Below, one piece after another: positions 1 to 10,186 of a DNA stretch of 64,000 nucleotides. Under the pieces are notes generated by a model. It was given only the letters and a program-made list of their open reading frames with translations. It ran no database searches and was not told the origin of the DNA. This stretch comes from an uncultured Pseudomonadota bacterium (GTDB taxonomy: Bacteria > Pseudomonadota > Gammaproteobacteria > Steroidobacterales > Steroidobacteraceae). Position 1 is the first letter of the stretch; each line of letters begins with the position of its first letter. Position numbers and translations under genes: made by a program. Location of the stretch: positions 1 to 64,000 of the forward strand of contig CAIYLH010000041.1 of assembly GCA_903927005.1 (NCBI GenBank). Reading direction: 5' to 3'.

Positions 1-592
1 ACGGATCGACCCGCTCGCCGTAAAACGAGGAAATGAACCCCGTCTGGACCGGCCGACCCTGCGGGTAGACCTCCCGGCGCAGCTCGCGGGTCAGAATCAG
101 GTTCTCCAGCGCTCCGAGCTGCCGCTCGCGGTCCGCCAACAGATCGGACAGGTGGTCGAGCATGTCGGTCAGCATCGGCATGACGGCCGGCTGTCCGGCC
201 GCGTCCACGCCGCCCACCGGCGGAGCGTTATCGAAATGGAACTCGCCCTTGCTCAGGCCGGCCATCTGCGTGAGGCGCTTGCCCAGCGCGTCCAGGCGGA
301 TGACATGCGCGTTCATCTGGCCGACCCGTGTGGCAAGCACGTCGACCTTCTCCTGCAGCATCTGCCGGGCAGCCTCGAGATCCTCGCGCTGACGGCCGAG
401 TTCGGCGGACCAGGTCTTGAGCTGCCGTGCCGGGCGCGTTTCGGCCCAATGGGCACCGAGCAGGGAACCGGTAAAGAATACGACGCCGAAAACGAGCAGC
501 AGCGCGGAACCGGCCAAGGCCAGGAACCACGGCGAACGCAGGTCGATCTGGCGCGCACGGCCTCGTTCACGACTGAACACGATGATGTTCAT
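1..592 (-). CDS. M23-type murein peptidase, N-terminal part, runs off left edge
   Basis: Read on the minus strand from the ATG at 592, the frame stays open for 197 codons to the window edge. A GGAG ribosome-binding site lies about 9 bases upstream of the ATG. The protein begins MNIIVFSRERGRARQ, has one membrane segment at about residues 23-48, then a coiled-coil-like stretch, and reaches a GFISSFYGERVDP-like segment that is typical of the entry to an M23 endopeptidase domain. Family knowledge: a membrane-anchored M23 protein often sits beside dciA/lpxC in gammaproteobacteria and is thought to trim or bind peptidoglycan. The catalytic part is outside the window, so activity cannot be judged. 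Confidence 0.8.
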   Translation of the reverse strand, partial: MNIIVFSRERGRARQIDLRSPWFLALAGSALLLVFGVVFFTGSLLGAHWAETRPARQLKTWSAELGRQREDLEAARQMLQEKVDVLATRVGQMNAHVIRLDALGKRLTQMAGLSKGEFHFDNAPPVGGVDAAGQPAVMPMLTDMLDHLSDLLADRERQLGALENLILTRELRREVYPQGRPVQTGFISSFYGERVDP

Positions 593-1020
593 GGCAGTTG
601 CTCCAGAACTCGTTCCACGCGATCCGAGGTGCGGACCGCAGGTACCGGTCGGCAAACCGACCGGTCACAAAATCGATCCCAGCACGAAGCTGGGGGCTGA
701 TCGACCACCCGGACGACCGGCAACCCTCCAAGGGTCACCGCACCGGCGGCCGTTGACCATCGCACCCAAGACGACGATCGGCAGTTGCCTCGTGCGGCCC
801 GCCAGTGGGGCGGACAGACGCACGGAACTGCATGAAGCAGACTATCCTGTCTGTCTTCGCTGGCGACCCCGCTATCCTAAGCTTGCGCCGTAGACCGGAA
901 GCTTTGCGTCGCCGCCTTTCGACGGGTTTGCTTTTGTGCAGCGGCGGCGACTATGCAACAAAAACCCTCTATGGATCAACCACTTTCCTCTGAATACGTC
1001 CTTTCCGGGCAGCCCTGAGA
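593..1020. other. Divergent intergenic region, 428 bases
   Basis: This stretch separates the leftward M23 gene from rightward dciA and must hold both promoters. I found no long open frame with coding character and no tRNA. TATCCT hexamers occur at 843-848 and 873-878 on the plus strand, but neither has a convincing -35 partner. The one clear structure is the hairpin at 644-665. Confidence 0.6.
644..665 (-). repeat. Perfect 9-bp inverted repeat in the M23 gene leader
   Basis: ACCGGTCGG and CCGACCGGT flank a 4-base centre, giving a perfect 22-base hairpin about 50 bases upstream of the M23 start codon. No T-run follows on either strand, so it is not an intrinsic terminator. It could be an operator or a leader stem-loop; the sequence does not decide between them. 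Confidence 0.6.
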
Positions 1021-1329
1021 ATGCGAAAACCGATCCCCATCAGCGAGTTACTGGCGTTAAATAAGTCCAAGCTCAAGAGCCTGCAAGCGGGCATGGAAAG
1101 CGCCAATCGGGTGCTTGCTGCGGTGCAGCAGCTGCTGCCCAGCGAACTCGTCCCGCACGTTTTTGGTGCATCCATCGACGAGCGTGGGGTGCTGACGCTA
1201 CTGGTCGACAGCGGCGCGTTTGCAACGCGGGTGCGCTACGCGCTGCCCGCCTTGGTCAGCACAATCGAAGCCGCAGCGCAGAAGGGCAAGATCAGCCGCA
1301 CGCAGGTTCGCGTGCGTCCGAAGGCCTAG
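1021..1329 (+). CDS. dciA: DciA-like DUF721 protein (replicative helicase loader type)
   Basis: This is a 102-residue basic protein with the DUF721 layout: an N-terminal helix (about 8-35, [17 protein letters not shown]), a central strand-rich part ([21 protein letters not shown], about 57-77) and a basic tail. DciA proteins load the DnaB helicase in bacteria that lack DnaC. The position between lpxC and an M23 gene is a common gammaproteobacterial arrangement. The start has only a weak GAG ribosome-binding site. Its TAG stop shares the CTAG at 1326-1329 with the stop of convergent lpxC. Confidence 0.78.
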   Translation: MRKPIPISELLALNKSKLKSLQAGMESANRVLAAVQQLLPSELVPHVFGASIDERGVLTLLVDSGAFATRVRYALPALVSTIEAAAQKGKISRTQVRVRPKA

Positions 1330-2240
1330 TGGCCGACGGCGGCGGCCGGCACGTAGGAGATCGGCGCCTCGGCACGATCCCGGAAGGTGACTTCCTCCCA
1401 GGCGGAAACGTCCGCCACCAGCGCACGCAACAGGCGATTGTTCAGGCCATGGCCTGACTTATAACCGCTGAACTCGCCGATGAGGCTGTGGCCCAGCAGG
1501 TACAGGTCGCCAATCGCGTCGAGAATCTTGTGCTTGACGAACTCGTCCTCGTAACGGAGTCCGTCCTCGTTCAGCACCTTGAAATCGTCCAGCACGATCG
1601 CGTTGTCCAGCGTGCCGCCGAGCGCGAGGTTGTGCGCGCGCAGCTTCTCTAGGTCACGCATGAACCCGAAGGTACGGGCGCGGCTGACTTCGCGCAGGAA
1701 CGAAGTCGTCGAAAAATCCATCGACGCTCGCTGCGAATGGCGACGGAAGATCGGGTGGTCGAACTCGATCTCGAAGTTGACCTTGAAGCCGTTGAACGGG
1801 TCGAAGCGCGCCCACTTGTCACCGTCGCGAACCTCGACGGACTTGCGGATGCGGACAAAGCGCTTGGGCAGCGTCTGCTCCTCAATGCCCGCCGACTGCA
1901 GCAGAAAGACAAAGGGGCCCGCACTGCCGTCCATGATCGGCACCTCGGCGGCACTCAGATCGATGAAAGCATTGTCCACGCCGAGCCCGGCAAAGGCGGA
2001 CAACAGGTGCTCGACCGTCGAGACCTTCACATCGCCATTGACCAGCGTCGTACCGAGCATCGTGTCGCCGACGTTCTCGGCCCGTGCCTCGATGTCGACC
2101 GGCTCGGCAAGATCGATGCGACGAAAGACGATGCCGGTGTTCGGGGCCGCCGGACGCAGGGTCATGTAGACCTTCTGGCCGGAATGCAGGCCGACGCCCG
2201 TGGCGCGGATCGTGTTCTTAAGCGTGCGCTGGTTCAACAT
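1326..2240 (-). CDS. lpxC: UDP-3-O-acyl-N-acetylglucosamine deacetylase
   Basis: LpxC catalyses the committed, zinc-dependent deacetylation of lipid A synthesis in the cytoplasm. The protein of 304 residues starts [21 protein letters not shown], matching the family N-terminus. The zinc ligands are visible: His in [12 protein letters not shown] (about residue 78) and the His/Asp pair in [11 protein letters not shown] near residue 240. I chose ATG 2240 over an in-frame GTG at 2282 because family members begin at this point. It follows ftsZ on the same strand after a 277-base gap, the usual place at the end of the dcw cluster. Confidence 0.96.
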   Translation of the reverse strand: MLNQRTLKNTIRATGVGLHSGQKVYMTLRPAAPNTGIVFRRIDLAEPVDIEARAENVGDTMLGTTLVNGDVKVSTVEHLLSAFAGLGVDNAFIDLSAAEVPIMDGSAGPFVFLLQSAGIEEQTLPKRFVRIRKSVEVRDGDKWARFDPFNGFKVNFEIEFDHPIFRRHSQRASMDFSTTSFLREVSRARTFGFMRDLEKLRAHNLALGGTLDNAIVLDDFKVLNEDGLRYEDEFVKHKILDAIGDLYLLGHSLIGEFSGYKSGHGLNNRLLRALVADVSAWEEVTFRDRAEAPISYVPAAAVGH

Positions 2241-2294
2241 GCGGGCGGACGAGCTCGACGGATTCGGCCGACAGGTCGGCACATTGCGCGCACC

Positions 2295-2321
2295 CTAACA
2301 CAGCCGGCAAAACCGCGACAA
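2295..2321 (-). promoter_or_regulatory. Candidate lpxC promoter
   Basis: On the minus strand a TTGTCG hexamer (2316-2321) is followed after 15 bases by TGTTAG (2295-2300), or after 17 bases by TTAGGG. The match to sigma-70 consensus is partial. It lies about 55 bases upstream of the lpxC ATG, in the right place for a separate lpxC promoter. Confidence 0.3.
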
Positions 2322-2485
2322 CCCGTTGACCTGACTGCATTTGGACACAATCCGACAACGGCGGCCGCTGCCAGCCGGCAGGCGCCTGATCGGGGTCTGC
2401 ACAGCGCGCCGACGTCGCCCGCTGCGCCCTCAGCCGACCGCGGCCGAGGGTATTTAGTCGTCCTGAATCCCGCATTGGAGATCCC

Positions 2486-2508
2486 CTCCTCCCGCCGGGC
2501 GGGAGGAG
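2486..2508 (-). repeat. GC-rich hairpin just downstream of ftsZ
   Basis: CTCCTCCCGCC and GGCGGGAGGAG form a perfect 11-bp inverted repeat around a single central base, starting 9 bases after the ftsZ stop. There is no U-run after it in the minus-strand transcript, so a classical intrinsic terminator is not supported. It may act as an mRNA 3-prime stabiliser or a partial terminator before lpxC. Confidence 0.6.
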
Positions 2509-2517
2509 AGGCATGGC

Positions 2518-3705
2518 TCAGTCAGCCTGCCGGCGCAGGAACGACGGGATGTCGAGCAGCTCGTCGGACGAATCGTAGTCCATCCGCAGGCCGTCGCCGA
2601 CGGCGCTCTTGCGCGCCATCGCCGGGCGGCGTGCCAGCTCCGAGTAGTCGGGCGCGGCGACCGGCGCCGGACGCGCGCGCACGACCTGCGGGCGACCCAT
2701 CTCGGTACGCGCCAGGACCGGCGCCGGCGTCGCCAGACGACCGACCTCCGTCCGGCACAGACCGGTCGCGACGACCGTCACGCGGATCTCGTCCTGCATG
2801 TCCGGCTCGATCACGGTGCCGACGACCACGGTCGCATCCTCGCTCGCGTACTGCTTGACGGTGTTACCGACCTCGTCGAGTTCGCCGATCGACAGATCCA
2901 TGCCGGCGGTGACGTTGACGAGGATGCCCTGCGCACCGGCCAGGTTGATGTCCTCGAGCAACGGGCTGGAGACGGCCATCTCCGCTGCAATGCGCGCACG
3001 GTCCTCGCCGGAGGCGTGGCCGGTACCCATCATCGCCATGCCGGTCTCGCTCATCACGGTACGCACGTCGGCAAAGTCGACGTTGATCAGGCCCGGGCGG
3101 GTGATCAGCTCCGCGATGCCCTGTACCGCGCCCTGCAACACGCCATTCGCCGAGGTGAACGCATCAAGCAGACGCGTCTTCGGACCGAGCACCGTCAGCA
3201 GCTTCTGGTTGGGGATCGTGATCAGCGAGTCAACATACTTGCTGAGCTCGGCGATGCCCTGCTCGGCAATCAACATGCGCTTGCCGCCTTCCATCGCGAA
3301 CGGCTTGGTGACCACCGCGACGGTGAGAATGCCGAGTTCCTTGGCAACCTGAGCGACAACAGGAGCCGCACCAGTGCCCGTGCCACCACCCATGCCGGCG
3401 GTGATGAAGAGCATGTCGCAGCCCTCGATCAGCTCGACGATGCGATCACGGTCCTCCATCGCCGCTTGACGGCCAACCTCGGGATCAGCGCCCGCACCGA
3501 GGCCCTTGGTGATGTTCGTGCCTATCTGCAGCGTCGTCTTGACCTTGGCCTTTTTAAGCACCTGCGAATCGGTGTTGAGACAGACGAAGTCGACGCCCTC
3601 GATCCCAGCAAGGAGCATGTGATCGACCGCGTTGCAGCCGGCGCCGCCGACTCCGAGCACCTTGATGACAGCGCTCTGGCTGTAGGCATCCATTAGTTCG
3701 AACAT
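2518..3705 (-). CDS. ftsZ: Cell division GTPase FtsZ
   Basis: FtsZ is the tubulin-like GTPase that polymerises into the Z-ring at midcell. The 395-residue protein carries the tubulin signature GGGTGTG at residues 106-112 and the nucleotide-binding GVGGAGCNAV motif at 18-27. A variable Pro/Arg-rich linker starts at about 325 and ends in the conserved C-terminal peptide DIPSFLRRQAD, which binds FtsA and ZipA. An AAGGAG ribosome-binding site sits 7 bases before the ATG. A 55-base gap separates it from ftsA, the only such gap in the downstream half of the dcw cluster. Confidence 0.98.
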   Translation of the reverse strand: MFELMDAYSQSAVIKVLGVGGAGCNAVDHMLLAGIEGVDFVCLNTDSQVLKKAKVKTTLQIGTNITKGLGAGADPEVGRQAAMEDRDRIVELIEGCDMLFITAGMGGGTGTGAAPVVAQVAKELGILTVAVVTKPFAMEGGKRMLIAEQGIAELSKYVDSLITIPNQKLLTVLGPKTRLLDAFTSANGVLQGAVQGIAELITRPGLINVDFADVRTVMSETGMAMMGTGHASGEDRARIAAEMAVSSPLLEDINLAGAQGILVNVTAGMDLSIGELDEVGNTVKQYASEDATVVVGTVIEPDMQDEIRVTVVATGLCRTEVGRLATPAPVLARTEMGRPQVVRARPAPVAAPDYSELARRPAMARKSAVGDGLRMDYDSSDELLDIPSFLRRQAD

Positions 3706-3760
3706 GTTGCTCTCCTTAAATCGAATGAAGCGTACGGAAGCGTTAGGAAAAAGACGAAAA

Positions 3761-4993
3761 TCAGAAGTAGCCCTTGAACCAGGATCTCATCCGTTCGAGG
3801 ACGCTCAGCGCGGCGCGTCCAGGGGTAAAGTTGGCAACCGGGCCGGCCTGCGCGCGCGCATACAGCAGCAGCCCGACACCCGTGGCATGCACGGGGTTGC
3901 GGATCACATCGCCGAGGCCCGAGACGCCCTGCGGGACACCAAGCCGAACGGGCACGTGGAAGACCTCTTCGGCCAGCTCCACCGCGCCTTCCATCTTGGC
4001 GCTACCGCCGGTAAGAACGAGGCCGGCAGCAATCGCCTCCTCGAAACCAGATCGGCGCAACTCGTCGCGAATCAGGTTGTAGAGTTCCTCGTAGCGCGGC
4101 TCAACGATTTCAGCGAGCGTCTGGCGGGCGAGTCGGCGCGGCGGCCGATCGCCAACGCTCGGCACCTCGATGGTCTCATCGGGATTCGCCAGCTGCGACA
4201 ATGCGCACGCGTACCGGATCTTGATGTCCTCGGCGTACTGCGTCGGCGTCCGCATGGACACTGCGATGTCGTTGGTCACCTGGTCGCCGGCGATCGGGAT
4301 GACGGCGGTATGGCGCAGCGCGCCGCCTGCGAAAACCGCGATGTCAGTCGTACCACCGCCGATGTCGATCAGGCAGACACCAAGGTCCTTCTCGTCCTCA
4401 GTGAGCACCGCGTAGCTTGACGCCCACTGCTCGAGCACGATGTCCTCGACTTCAAGTCCGCAGCGCTGCACGCACTTGACGATGTTCTGCGCGGCACTTT
4501 CGGCGCCGGTCACAATATGGACGCGTGCCTCAAGGCGAACGCCCGACATGCCGATGGGCTCGCGGATGCCCTCCTGGCTGTCGATGATGAATTCCTGCGG
4601 AATCACGTGAATGATCCGCTGGTCGGCCGGCAAAGCGACCGCTTGGGCGGCATCCATGACGCGGGCGATGTCACCCGGCGTGACCTCCTGATCCTTGATC
4701 GCCACGATGCCATGCGAGTTCAGGCTTCTCACGTGGCTTCCGGCAATGCCGGTGTAGACGGCGTTGATCTCAACGCCAGCCATCAGCTCCGCCTGTTCCA
4801 CGGCACGCTGGATTGACTGCACGGTTGAGTCGATATTGACGACCACCCCGCGCTTCAGGCCATGCGACGGATGCGAGCCGATGCCGATGACCTCGACTTC
4901 ACCATCCGCCTTGATCTCGCCAACCAGCGCGACGATCTTCGACGTGCCAATGTCGAGGCCGACAATCAGGTTCCGTTCACTGCGCTTAGACAT
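3761..4993 (-). CDS. ftsA: Cell division protein FtsA
   Basis: FtsA is an actin-like ATPase that tethers FtsZ to the membrane and recruits later divisome proteins. The 410-residue protein has the actin-fold phosphate loop GLDIGTSKI at residues 13-21, the DIGGGTTD loop near 213-220 and GLVLTGGSAKM near 333. It ends in an amphipathic helix (LERMRSWFKGYF) that serves as the membrane-targeting sequence. Its start overlaps the ftsQ end by 8 bases, which implies translational coupling. Confidence 0.97.
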   Translation of the reverse strand: MSKRSERNLIVGLDIGTSKIVALVGEIKADGEVEVIGIGSHPSHGLKRGVVVNIDSTVQSIQRAVEQAELMAGVEINAVYTGIAGSHVRSLNSHGIVAIKDQEVTPGDIARVMDAAQAVALPADQRIIHVIPQEFIIDSQEGIREPIGMSGVRLEARVHIVTGAESAAQNIVKCVQRCGLEVEDIVLEQWASSYAVLTEDEKDLGVCLIDIGGGTTDIAVFAGGALRHTAVIPIAGDQVTNDIAVSMRTPTQYAEDIKIRYACALSQLANPDETIEVPSVGDRPPRRLARQTLAEIVEPRYEELYNLIRDELRRSGFEEAIAAGLVLTGGSAKMEGAVELAEEVFHVPVRLGVPQGVSGLGDVIRNPVHATGVGLLLYARAQAGPVANFTPGRAALSVLERMRSWFKGYF

Positions 4994-5831
4994 CTTGATC
5001 CCGCTTCTGATTCATGGGCGCTTCCTCGCCACTGGCGGGCCGCGCCTGCGGCGCGCCCGGCGTGCGCCAGCCGACGGAAAATCCGTTCGAGTAACGCATA
5101 TCGAGGAACGCAATATCGTTCGGACGGCTGGCCACCAGCGGCGCCGCCGACTTGAGAAATCTCTCCAGCCGTTCCTGTAGCTGGCGCCGACCGAGCCGGA
5201 TCGTGACGCCGCTGACCAGGTCGAGCTCCCACGCACCGCGCGGGTCCTGCCGCAACGCGCTGATCGGCAATCCCGCCTCCAGCATCCGCGGCTGTATCTC
5301 GAAGAACACTTCGGATACGTCGTGCACGGCGCCATCCGGGCCTTCGAGCCGTGGCAGTTCCGGCGGCACGTGGCGTGCGTCCTTGATGAACAACTCGCCG
5401 CGCGCGTTGATCAGGCCCGTATCGCCCCAGCGCGCGATCGCGCTCTGCTCGGTAACCTGCACCACGAGCGCGTCCGGCCAGCGACGCTGCACACGCGCAT
5501 GGTCCACCCACGAAAGCCCTTCAATCGAATGCTGCACGATGTCGAGGTTCGCGCTGACGAATCCGCCGCGCAGGCGCTCGCGCACGATGTGCTCTACGTC
5601 AATCGAGGAAACACGTTGGAACGCCCCAATCATCTCGATGCGGCGTACGGGCCGGTCGAGCGCAAAGCCTGCCGAGCCGATCAACGAGCCGATCACGCCG
5701 GCGCCAAGTACGAAGGGCGTCAGGCGCGCCCAGTTCACCTGCGGCATGCGCAGGGAGAAGCGCGAATCCTTTTCGACCTTAGCCCGATTCTTGGCCCGAC
5801 CGGTCCAGAAACTGGCGAGCAGCTTCATCAT
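4986..5831 (-). CDS. ftsQ: Cell division protein FtsQ
   Basis: FtsQ is the bitopic divisome scaffold that joins FtsL/FtsB and FtsA to FtsI/FtsW. From ATG 5831 the protein has 281 residues: a basic cytoplasmic tail, one membrane segment at about residues 36-58, a POTRA domain starting at [13 protein letters not shown], and the beta domain. I chose ATG 5831 because it overlaps the ddlB TGA as ATGA and has a GGGGTG ribosome-binding site. An in-frame ATG 48 bases further upstream would lie inside ddlB. Confidence 0.93.
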   Translation of the reverse strand: MMKLLASFWTGRAKNRAKVEKDSRFSLRMPQVNWARLTPFVLGAGVIGSLIGSAGFALDRPVRRIEMIGAFQRVSSIDVEHIVRERLRGGFVSANLDIVQHSIEGLSWVDHARVQRRWPDALVVQVTEQSAIARWGDTGLINARGELFIKDARHVPPELPRLEGPDGAVHDVSEVFFEIQPRMLEAGLPISALRQDPRGAWELDLVSGVTIRLGRRQLQERLERFLKSAAPLVASRPNDIAFLDMRYSNGFSVGWRTPGAPQARPASGEEAPMNQKRDQDV

Positions 5832-6793
5832 GGCTGCACCCCACGGCGCGAAGCGAAGCTGGTTTCGAGTATCCGCCACACCAATTCATCAAACTCGATG
5901 CCGGCAGCGCGTGCTGCCTTCGGCACGAGCGAGTGACTGGTCATGCCTGGGGTGGTATTGACCTCGAGCAACCAGTTGCCGCCGGCCTGATCGCGCATCA
6001 CGTCGACGCGACCCCAGCCACCAGCGCCGGCTGCATCGAAAGCCGCCAGCGCGAGCGCTCGCATCTCGGCATCAGCTGCCGGCTCAAGGCCTGGGCAAAG
6101 ATACTGCGTGTCCTCGGCAACGTACTTCGCGTGGTAGTCGTAGTACTCGCCGGCCGGCACGATCCGAATCGATGGCAAAGCGGCGCCGGCAAGGATCGCG
6201 ACCGTAAACTCGCCGCCCTGAATAAGCTGCTCCATCAGCAGCTCACGCCCGTATTTCGCGGCGAGCTCCAGTGCGGCGGGCAACTGCGCAACGTCGAATA
6301 CACGGCTTACGCCGACGCTGGACCCCTCCAGCGATGGCTTGACGATGACCGGTAAACCAAGGCGACGGGCGGCAGCGCCGACGTCATCACCGGGCGCGAG
6401 CCGCTCGTAACTCGGCGTCGGCAGTCCCGCAGACAGCCAGACCTGTTTGGTGCGGATCTTATCGAGCGTCAGCGCCGAGCCAAGGACGCCCGATCCGGTG
6501 TACGGCAGGCCCGCGGCCTCGAGCAGACCCTGCACCACGCCGTTTTCTCCGGCGCCGCCGTGCATGATGTTGAATACACGGTCATAGCGTCGCTGTGCGA
6601 TCGCTTCGACCAGCGCTGGCACGCCATCCACGCCAACAGCATCGACACCGCGCGACAGCAGCGCCTCGAGCACGTTGCGGCCAGAGTTTAGCGACACCTC
6701 GCGCTCTGACGAGTCGCCGCCGTAAAGAACCGCAACGCGCCCGAACGCGGCCGCGTCTACGATTAGATTTGAGCGAGTCGGCACGGTACTCAT
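5828..6793 (-). CDS. ddlB: D-alanine--D-alanine ligase
   Basis: Ddl makes the D-Ala-D-Ala dipeptide that MurF attaches to the UDP-MurNAc-tripeptide. The 321-residue ATP-grasp protein shows [17 protein letters not shown] near residues 22-38, a SLEGSSVGV loop near 153-161 and the C-terminal metal-binding EVNTTPGMT. It overlaps murB upstream and ftsQ downstream by 4 bases each, so it is an integral member of the dcw operon. Confidence 0.96.
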   Translation of the reverse strand: MSTVPTRSNLIVDAAAFGRVAVLYGGDSSEREVSLNSGRNVLEALLSRGVDAVGVDGVPALVEAIAQRRYDRVFNIMHGGAGENGVVQGLLEAAGLPYTGSGVLGSALTLDKIRTKQVWLSAGLPTPSYERLAPGDDVGAAARRLGLPVIVKPSLEGSSVGVSRVFDVAQLPAALELAAKYGRELLMEQLIQGGEFTVAILAGAALPSIRIVPAGEYYDYHAKYVAEDTQYLCPGLEPAADAEMRALALAAFDAAGAGGWGRVDVMRDQAGGNWLLEVNTTPGMTSHSLVPKAARAAGIEFDELVWRILETSFASRRGVQP

Positions 6794-7698
6794 GCCCGCT
6801 CTCCGACGATGCGAACTTCCGTCATCAGCCGAATGCCATGACTGCGCTCAACCGCGGACTGGACGTGGCCAATGAGGCGCTCGATGTCGTCTGCGGTAGC
6901 CCCGCCGTCGTTGATCAGGAAATTGGCGTGTTTTTCGGAGACGACCGCTCCGCCGATTCGCAAGCCTTTGAGCCCCGTGACCTCGATCAGCCGCGCGGCG
7001 TAGTCGCCGGGCGGGTTGGTGAATGTCGAGCCGCAACTCCAGGCGCCTATCGGCTGCTTCTCGCGGCGCTGCACCAACAGATCCCTGATGGTATCGGCGG
7101 TCGCGGCGGGCGCTTGCGCGAATTCGAAGCGCGCAGCAATGAACCACTCGTCCGCTACCGGCGCATGCACTTCGCGGTAACCGTAGCGATACTCGGATGC
7201 GGCGCGGGTCCAACGCTGGCCGTGACGGTCGATAACGTCGACCTCGACCACGTGCGGCCAGGTCTCTCCACCCCACGCGCCGGCGTTCATTGCCAACGCG
7301 CCGCCAACGGTACCGGGGATGCCAGCGAAGAATTCCGCCGGGCCGAGCAGCCACTTCGCGCACTGCCGCGCCAGACGCGCACAAGCGATCCCTGCGTCCG
7401 CATGCACACGGGTCAGGTCGATGCGCTCGAGACGATTCAAGCCCAGATGCAAGGAGATCACCACGCCGCGCAAACCGCCGTCACGGACCAGCGTGTTGCT
7501 GCCGAGCCCTAGCCAGTGAACCGGCACCCCATGAGGCAGGGAGGCCAGAAAGCGAGAAAGCTCGTCCGCACTGTGGGGGGTGTAGAAAGCATCGGCCGGA
7601 CCGCCTACATGCCACGACGTGTGCCGCGCGAGCGACTCGTCAAAGCGCACGTGCGGAAGAAATTCGGGGGCGATATTCGCGCGCAGCACGGCACTCAT
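6790..7698 (-). CDS. murB: UDP-N-acetylenolpyruvoylglucosamine reductase
   Basis: MurB is the FAD- and NADPH-dependent enzyme that reduces UDP-GlcNAc-enolpyruvate to UDP-MurNAc, the second committed step. The 302-residue protein contains the FAD-binding [10 protein letters not shown] motif near residue 61, the [19 protein letters not shown] block near 123-141, YRYGYREV, and the catalytic serine segment CGSTFTNP. It overlaps murC and ddlB by 4 bases each. Confidence 0.96.
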   Translation of the reverse strand: MSAVLRANIAPEFLPHVRFDESLARHTSWHVGGPADAFYTPHSADELSRFLASLPHGVPVHWLGLGSNTLVRDGGLRGVVISLHLGLNRLERIDLTRVHADAGIACARLARQCAKWLLGPAEFFAGIPGTVGGALAMNAGAWGGETWPHVVEVDVIDRHGQRWTRAASEYRYGYREVHAPVADEWFIAARFEFAQAPAATADTIRDLLVQRREKQPIGAWSCGSTFTNPPGDYAARLIEVTGLKGLRIGGAVVSEKHANFLINDGGATADDIERLIGHVQSAVERSHGIRLMTEVRIVGERA

Positions 7699-9107
7699 GA
7701 GCGCACCTCGGCACCCAGACGGGTCGGAAGGTCGTGCGCAATGGCGCCAATGTGCCCGGCGCCCATCGTTACCAGCACATCGCCGTCCCGCAATACGCCC
7801 GCGAGCGCCTCGTGCAGTGTCTCGAGTTTCGCGACAAAGACCGGCTCGACCCGACCGCGCGTCCGCACGGCGCGGCAGATCGCCCGGCCGTCAGCGTCGC
7901 GGATCGGCTGCTCGCCTGCCGCGTAGACCTCGCTCACCAGCAGCGCATCGACCGTCGAGAGAACCTCGGCAAAATCGTCCAGCAGGTCGCGCGTGCGCGT
8001 GTAACGGTGCGGCTGAAACGCCAGTACGACCCGCCGATCCGGCCAGCCCTGGCGAATCGCTTCGAGCGTTGCAGCCACTTCGGTCGGGTGGTGGCCGTAG
8101 TCGTCAACCAGGGTGACATGGCCTACCGCGAGCTGCATTTCCGCGATCACCTGCAGACGACGATCGATTCCCTGGAAGTTCGCCAGTGCCCGCTGGATCG
8201 CGCCATCTTCGATGCCAAGCTCAGTAGCAAGCGCAATCGAGGCCAGCGCGTTCAGGACGTTGTGATGGCCCGGCACATTCAAAGTCACCGCCAGCGCATC
8301 GCCACGGTCCGGGCGTACGACGTCGAAGCGCGTGCGCAGACCTTGACGCTCGATACTGATCGCCCGAACGTCGGCAGCAGGATCAACGCCGTAGGTAAGA
8401 ATAGGACGCTTGACCCGCGGCATCACAGCAGCAAGCTCACGGTCATCAAGACACAACACGGCGAGACCGTAAAACGGCAGGTTGTGCAGGAAGTCGACGA
8501 AGCTCTGCTTCAGCTTCTCGAAGTCGCCCCCGTGCGTGATCAGATGATCGTTGTCGATATTGGTGACGATCGCCATCATCGGCTGCAGATGCAGGAACGA
8601 GGCGTCGCTTTCGTCGGCCTCGGCAACAAGATACTGGCCAGTGCCAAGACGAGCGTTCGCGTCGGCGCTCTTGAGTCGCCCGCCGATCACGAATGTCGGA
8701 TCCTCGCCGCCTTCAGCGAGAATGCTCGCCACAAGACTTGTGGTCGTGGTCTTGCCATGGGAGCCGGCGATCGCTATTCCCACCCGAAAGCGCATGAGCT
8801 CCGCCAGCATCTCGGCGCGCTGCACTACCGGCACGCGGGCAGCGTGCGCGGCGACAACCTCGGGGTTGTCCTCCGCGACGGCGCTCGACACTACAACGAC
8901 ATTTGCGCCGGCAACGTTTTCAGCCGCATGACGAAATTCAATGCTCGCACCAAGACCCAGAAGCCGCTCGGTCACTGCGTTCGGTTTCAGGTCAGATCCC
9001 TGGACCGAGTAACCGAGGTTGAGAAGCACCTCAGCGATGCCCCCCATGCCGCTGCCGCCGATACCGACGAAGTGGATCCGCTGAATGCGGCGCATGCGGG
9101 CGCTCAT
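7695..9107 (-). CDS. murC: UDP-N-acetylmuramate--L-alanine ligase
   Basis: MurC adds L-Ala to UDP-MurNAc in the cytoplasm. The 470-residue protein starts [23 protein letters not shown] and has the Mur-ligase ATP loop [11 protein letters not shown] at about 120-130. The frame is open for another 110 codons upstream, but those codons lie inside murG. ATG 9107 overlaps the murG stop as ATGA, and the GIGGSGM motif lies at the family position from this start. Confidence 0.96.
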   Translation of the reverse strand: MSARMRRIQRIHFVGIGGSGMGGIAEVLLNLGYSVQGSDLKPNAVTERLLGLGASIEFRHAAENVAGANVVVVSSAVAEDNPEVVAAHAARVPVVQRAEMLAELMRFRVGIAIAGSHGKTTTTSLVASILAEGGEDPTFVIGGRLKSADANARLGTGQYLVAEADESDASFLHLQPMMAIVTNIDNDHLITHGGDFEKLKQSFVDFLHNLPFYGLAVLCLDDRELAAVMPRVKRPILTYGVDPAADVRAISIERQGLRTRFDVVRPDRGDALAVTLNVPGHHNVLNALASIALATELGIEDGAIQRALANFQGIDRRLQVIAEMQLAVGHVTLVDDYGHHPTEVAATLEAIRQGWPDRRVVLAFQPHRYTRTRDLLDDFAEVLSTVDALLVSEVYAAGEQPIRDADGRAICRAVRTRGRVEPVFVAKLETLHEALAGVLRDGDVLVTMGAGHIGAIAHDLPTRLGAEVRS

Positions 9108-10186
9108 CGCGAACCTCCCGCACAGGCGGCCAGGCAGAGATCCGCGAGCGTTTCGGCAGCGCCAGGGACCGCGGCGCCGCGGGCAGCCACTGCCATCGCG
9201 CCAAGCAAGGTCCCATCCACGCCAAGCAGGCGGGCAAGCTCCGCTGCCAGCGACTCGGGCGTCAGCAATGACTCTGGGAACAGCAGCGCTGCGCCATGTC
9301 GGGTCAGGAAACGGGCGTTCTCCGTCTGGTGGTCGTCGACCGCGGCTGGGAATGGCACCAGCAACGCCGGCGTACCCGCCGCGGCGAGCTCCGCCACAGT
9401 CAGGGCACCGCTGCGGGTCACGGCGAGATCCGCCCACCCATACGCGGCGGCCATGTCATCGATGAATTCGCGCACGTCGGCGTCGACGCCGAGCGCTGCG
9501 TACTCCGCCACAACCGCCTCGCGACGGTCACGCCCGGTCTGGTGCAGCACCGCCGGACGAGAGGCCGCCGGAAGCAGCGCAAGCGCTGCCGGAACGATAC
9601 GATTGATCGCTGCGGCGCCCTGACTGCCGCCAAACACGAGCAGATGACGCGGCAAGTGCGGGCGAAACGACAAATCGGCGCGCAGCATCTCGATCTCACG
9701 TCGCACCGGATTTCCGATGGCGACAGCGCCGACCGACGCACGAAAAGCACCCGGAAACGCTTCGGCAACGCTATGCGCCAGGAGGGCCAGAACGCGGTTG
9801 GTAAGACCCGCGACCGCATTCTGCTCGTGAATCACAAGCGGACGGCCGAGCAAGCGGGCAGCGATTCCGCCTGGCCCGGAAACGAACCCACCAAGGCCGA
9901 GCACAACGTCGGGGCGAATGCGACGGACAGCACGCAACGAGTCACCAAAAGCCTGCATGAGGCGCAGCGGCGCCTGCAGCCAGCTGCTGGCGCCCTTGCC
10001 ACGCAGTCCGGCGACGCGCACCCACTCCATGTCGATGCCGGCGGCCGGCACAAGGCGAGCCTCGATGCCGCGGTGGGTGCCAAGCCAGACGACGCGACAG
10101 GCGCGCTGCTGCAGAACCTTTGCGACGGCCAGCGCCGGAAACACGTGCCCGCCCGTTCCGCCCGCCATGATGAGCACGGTCGTCAT
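9104..10186 (-). CDS. murG: Lipid II synthase, GlcNAc transferase MurG
   Basis: MurG is a peripheral inner-membrane GT-B glycosyltransferase that adds GlcNAc to lipid I, giving lipid II. The 360-residue protein begins [19 protein letters not shown], with the GGTGGH loop at residues 9-14 and a second glycine-rich loop [11 protein letters not shown] near 195-205. ATG 10186 overlaps the ftsW stop by 4 bases; the longer open frame to 10261 lies inside ftsW. Confidence 0.96.
   Translation of the reverse strand: MTTVLIMAGGTGGHVFPALAVAKVLQQRACRVVWLGTHRGIEARLVPAAGIDMEWVRVAGLRGKGASSWLQAPLRLMQAFGDSLRAVRRIRPDVVLGLGGFVSGPGGIAARLLGRPLVIHEQNAVAGLTNRVLALLAHSVAEAFPGAFRASVGAVAIGNPVRREIEMLRADLSFRPHLPRHLLVFGGSQGAAAINRIVPAALALLPAASRPAVLHQTGRDRREAVVAEYAALGVDADVREFIDDMAAAYGWADLAVTRSGALTVAELAAAGTPALLVPFPAAVDDHQTENARFLTRHGAALLFPESLLTPESLAAELARLLGVDGTLLGAMAVAARGAAVPGAAETLADLCLAACAGGSR

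Noticed and set aside
9108-9437. 110-codon N-terminal extension of murC
   Set aside because: It lies entirely inside murG, and the Mur-ligase N-terminus fits ATG 9107 with an ATGA overlap.
7734-9623. 629-codon plus-strand open frame across murC/murG
   Set aside because: It is antisense to two genes with full family motifs, and no domain is visible.
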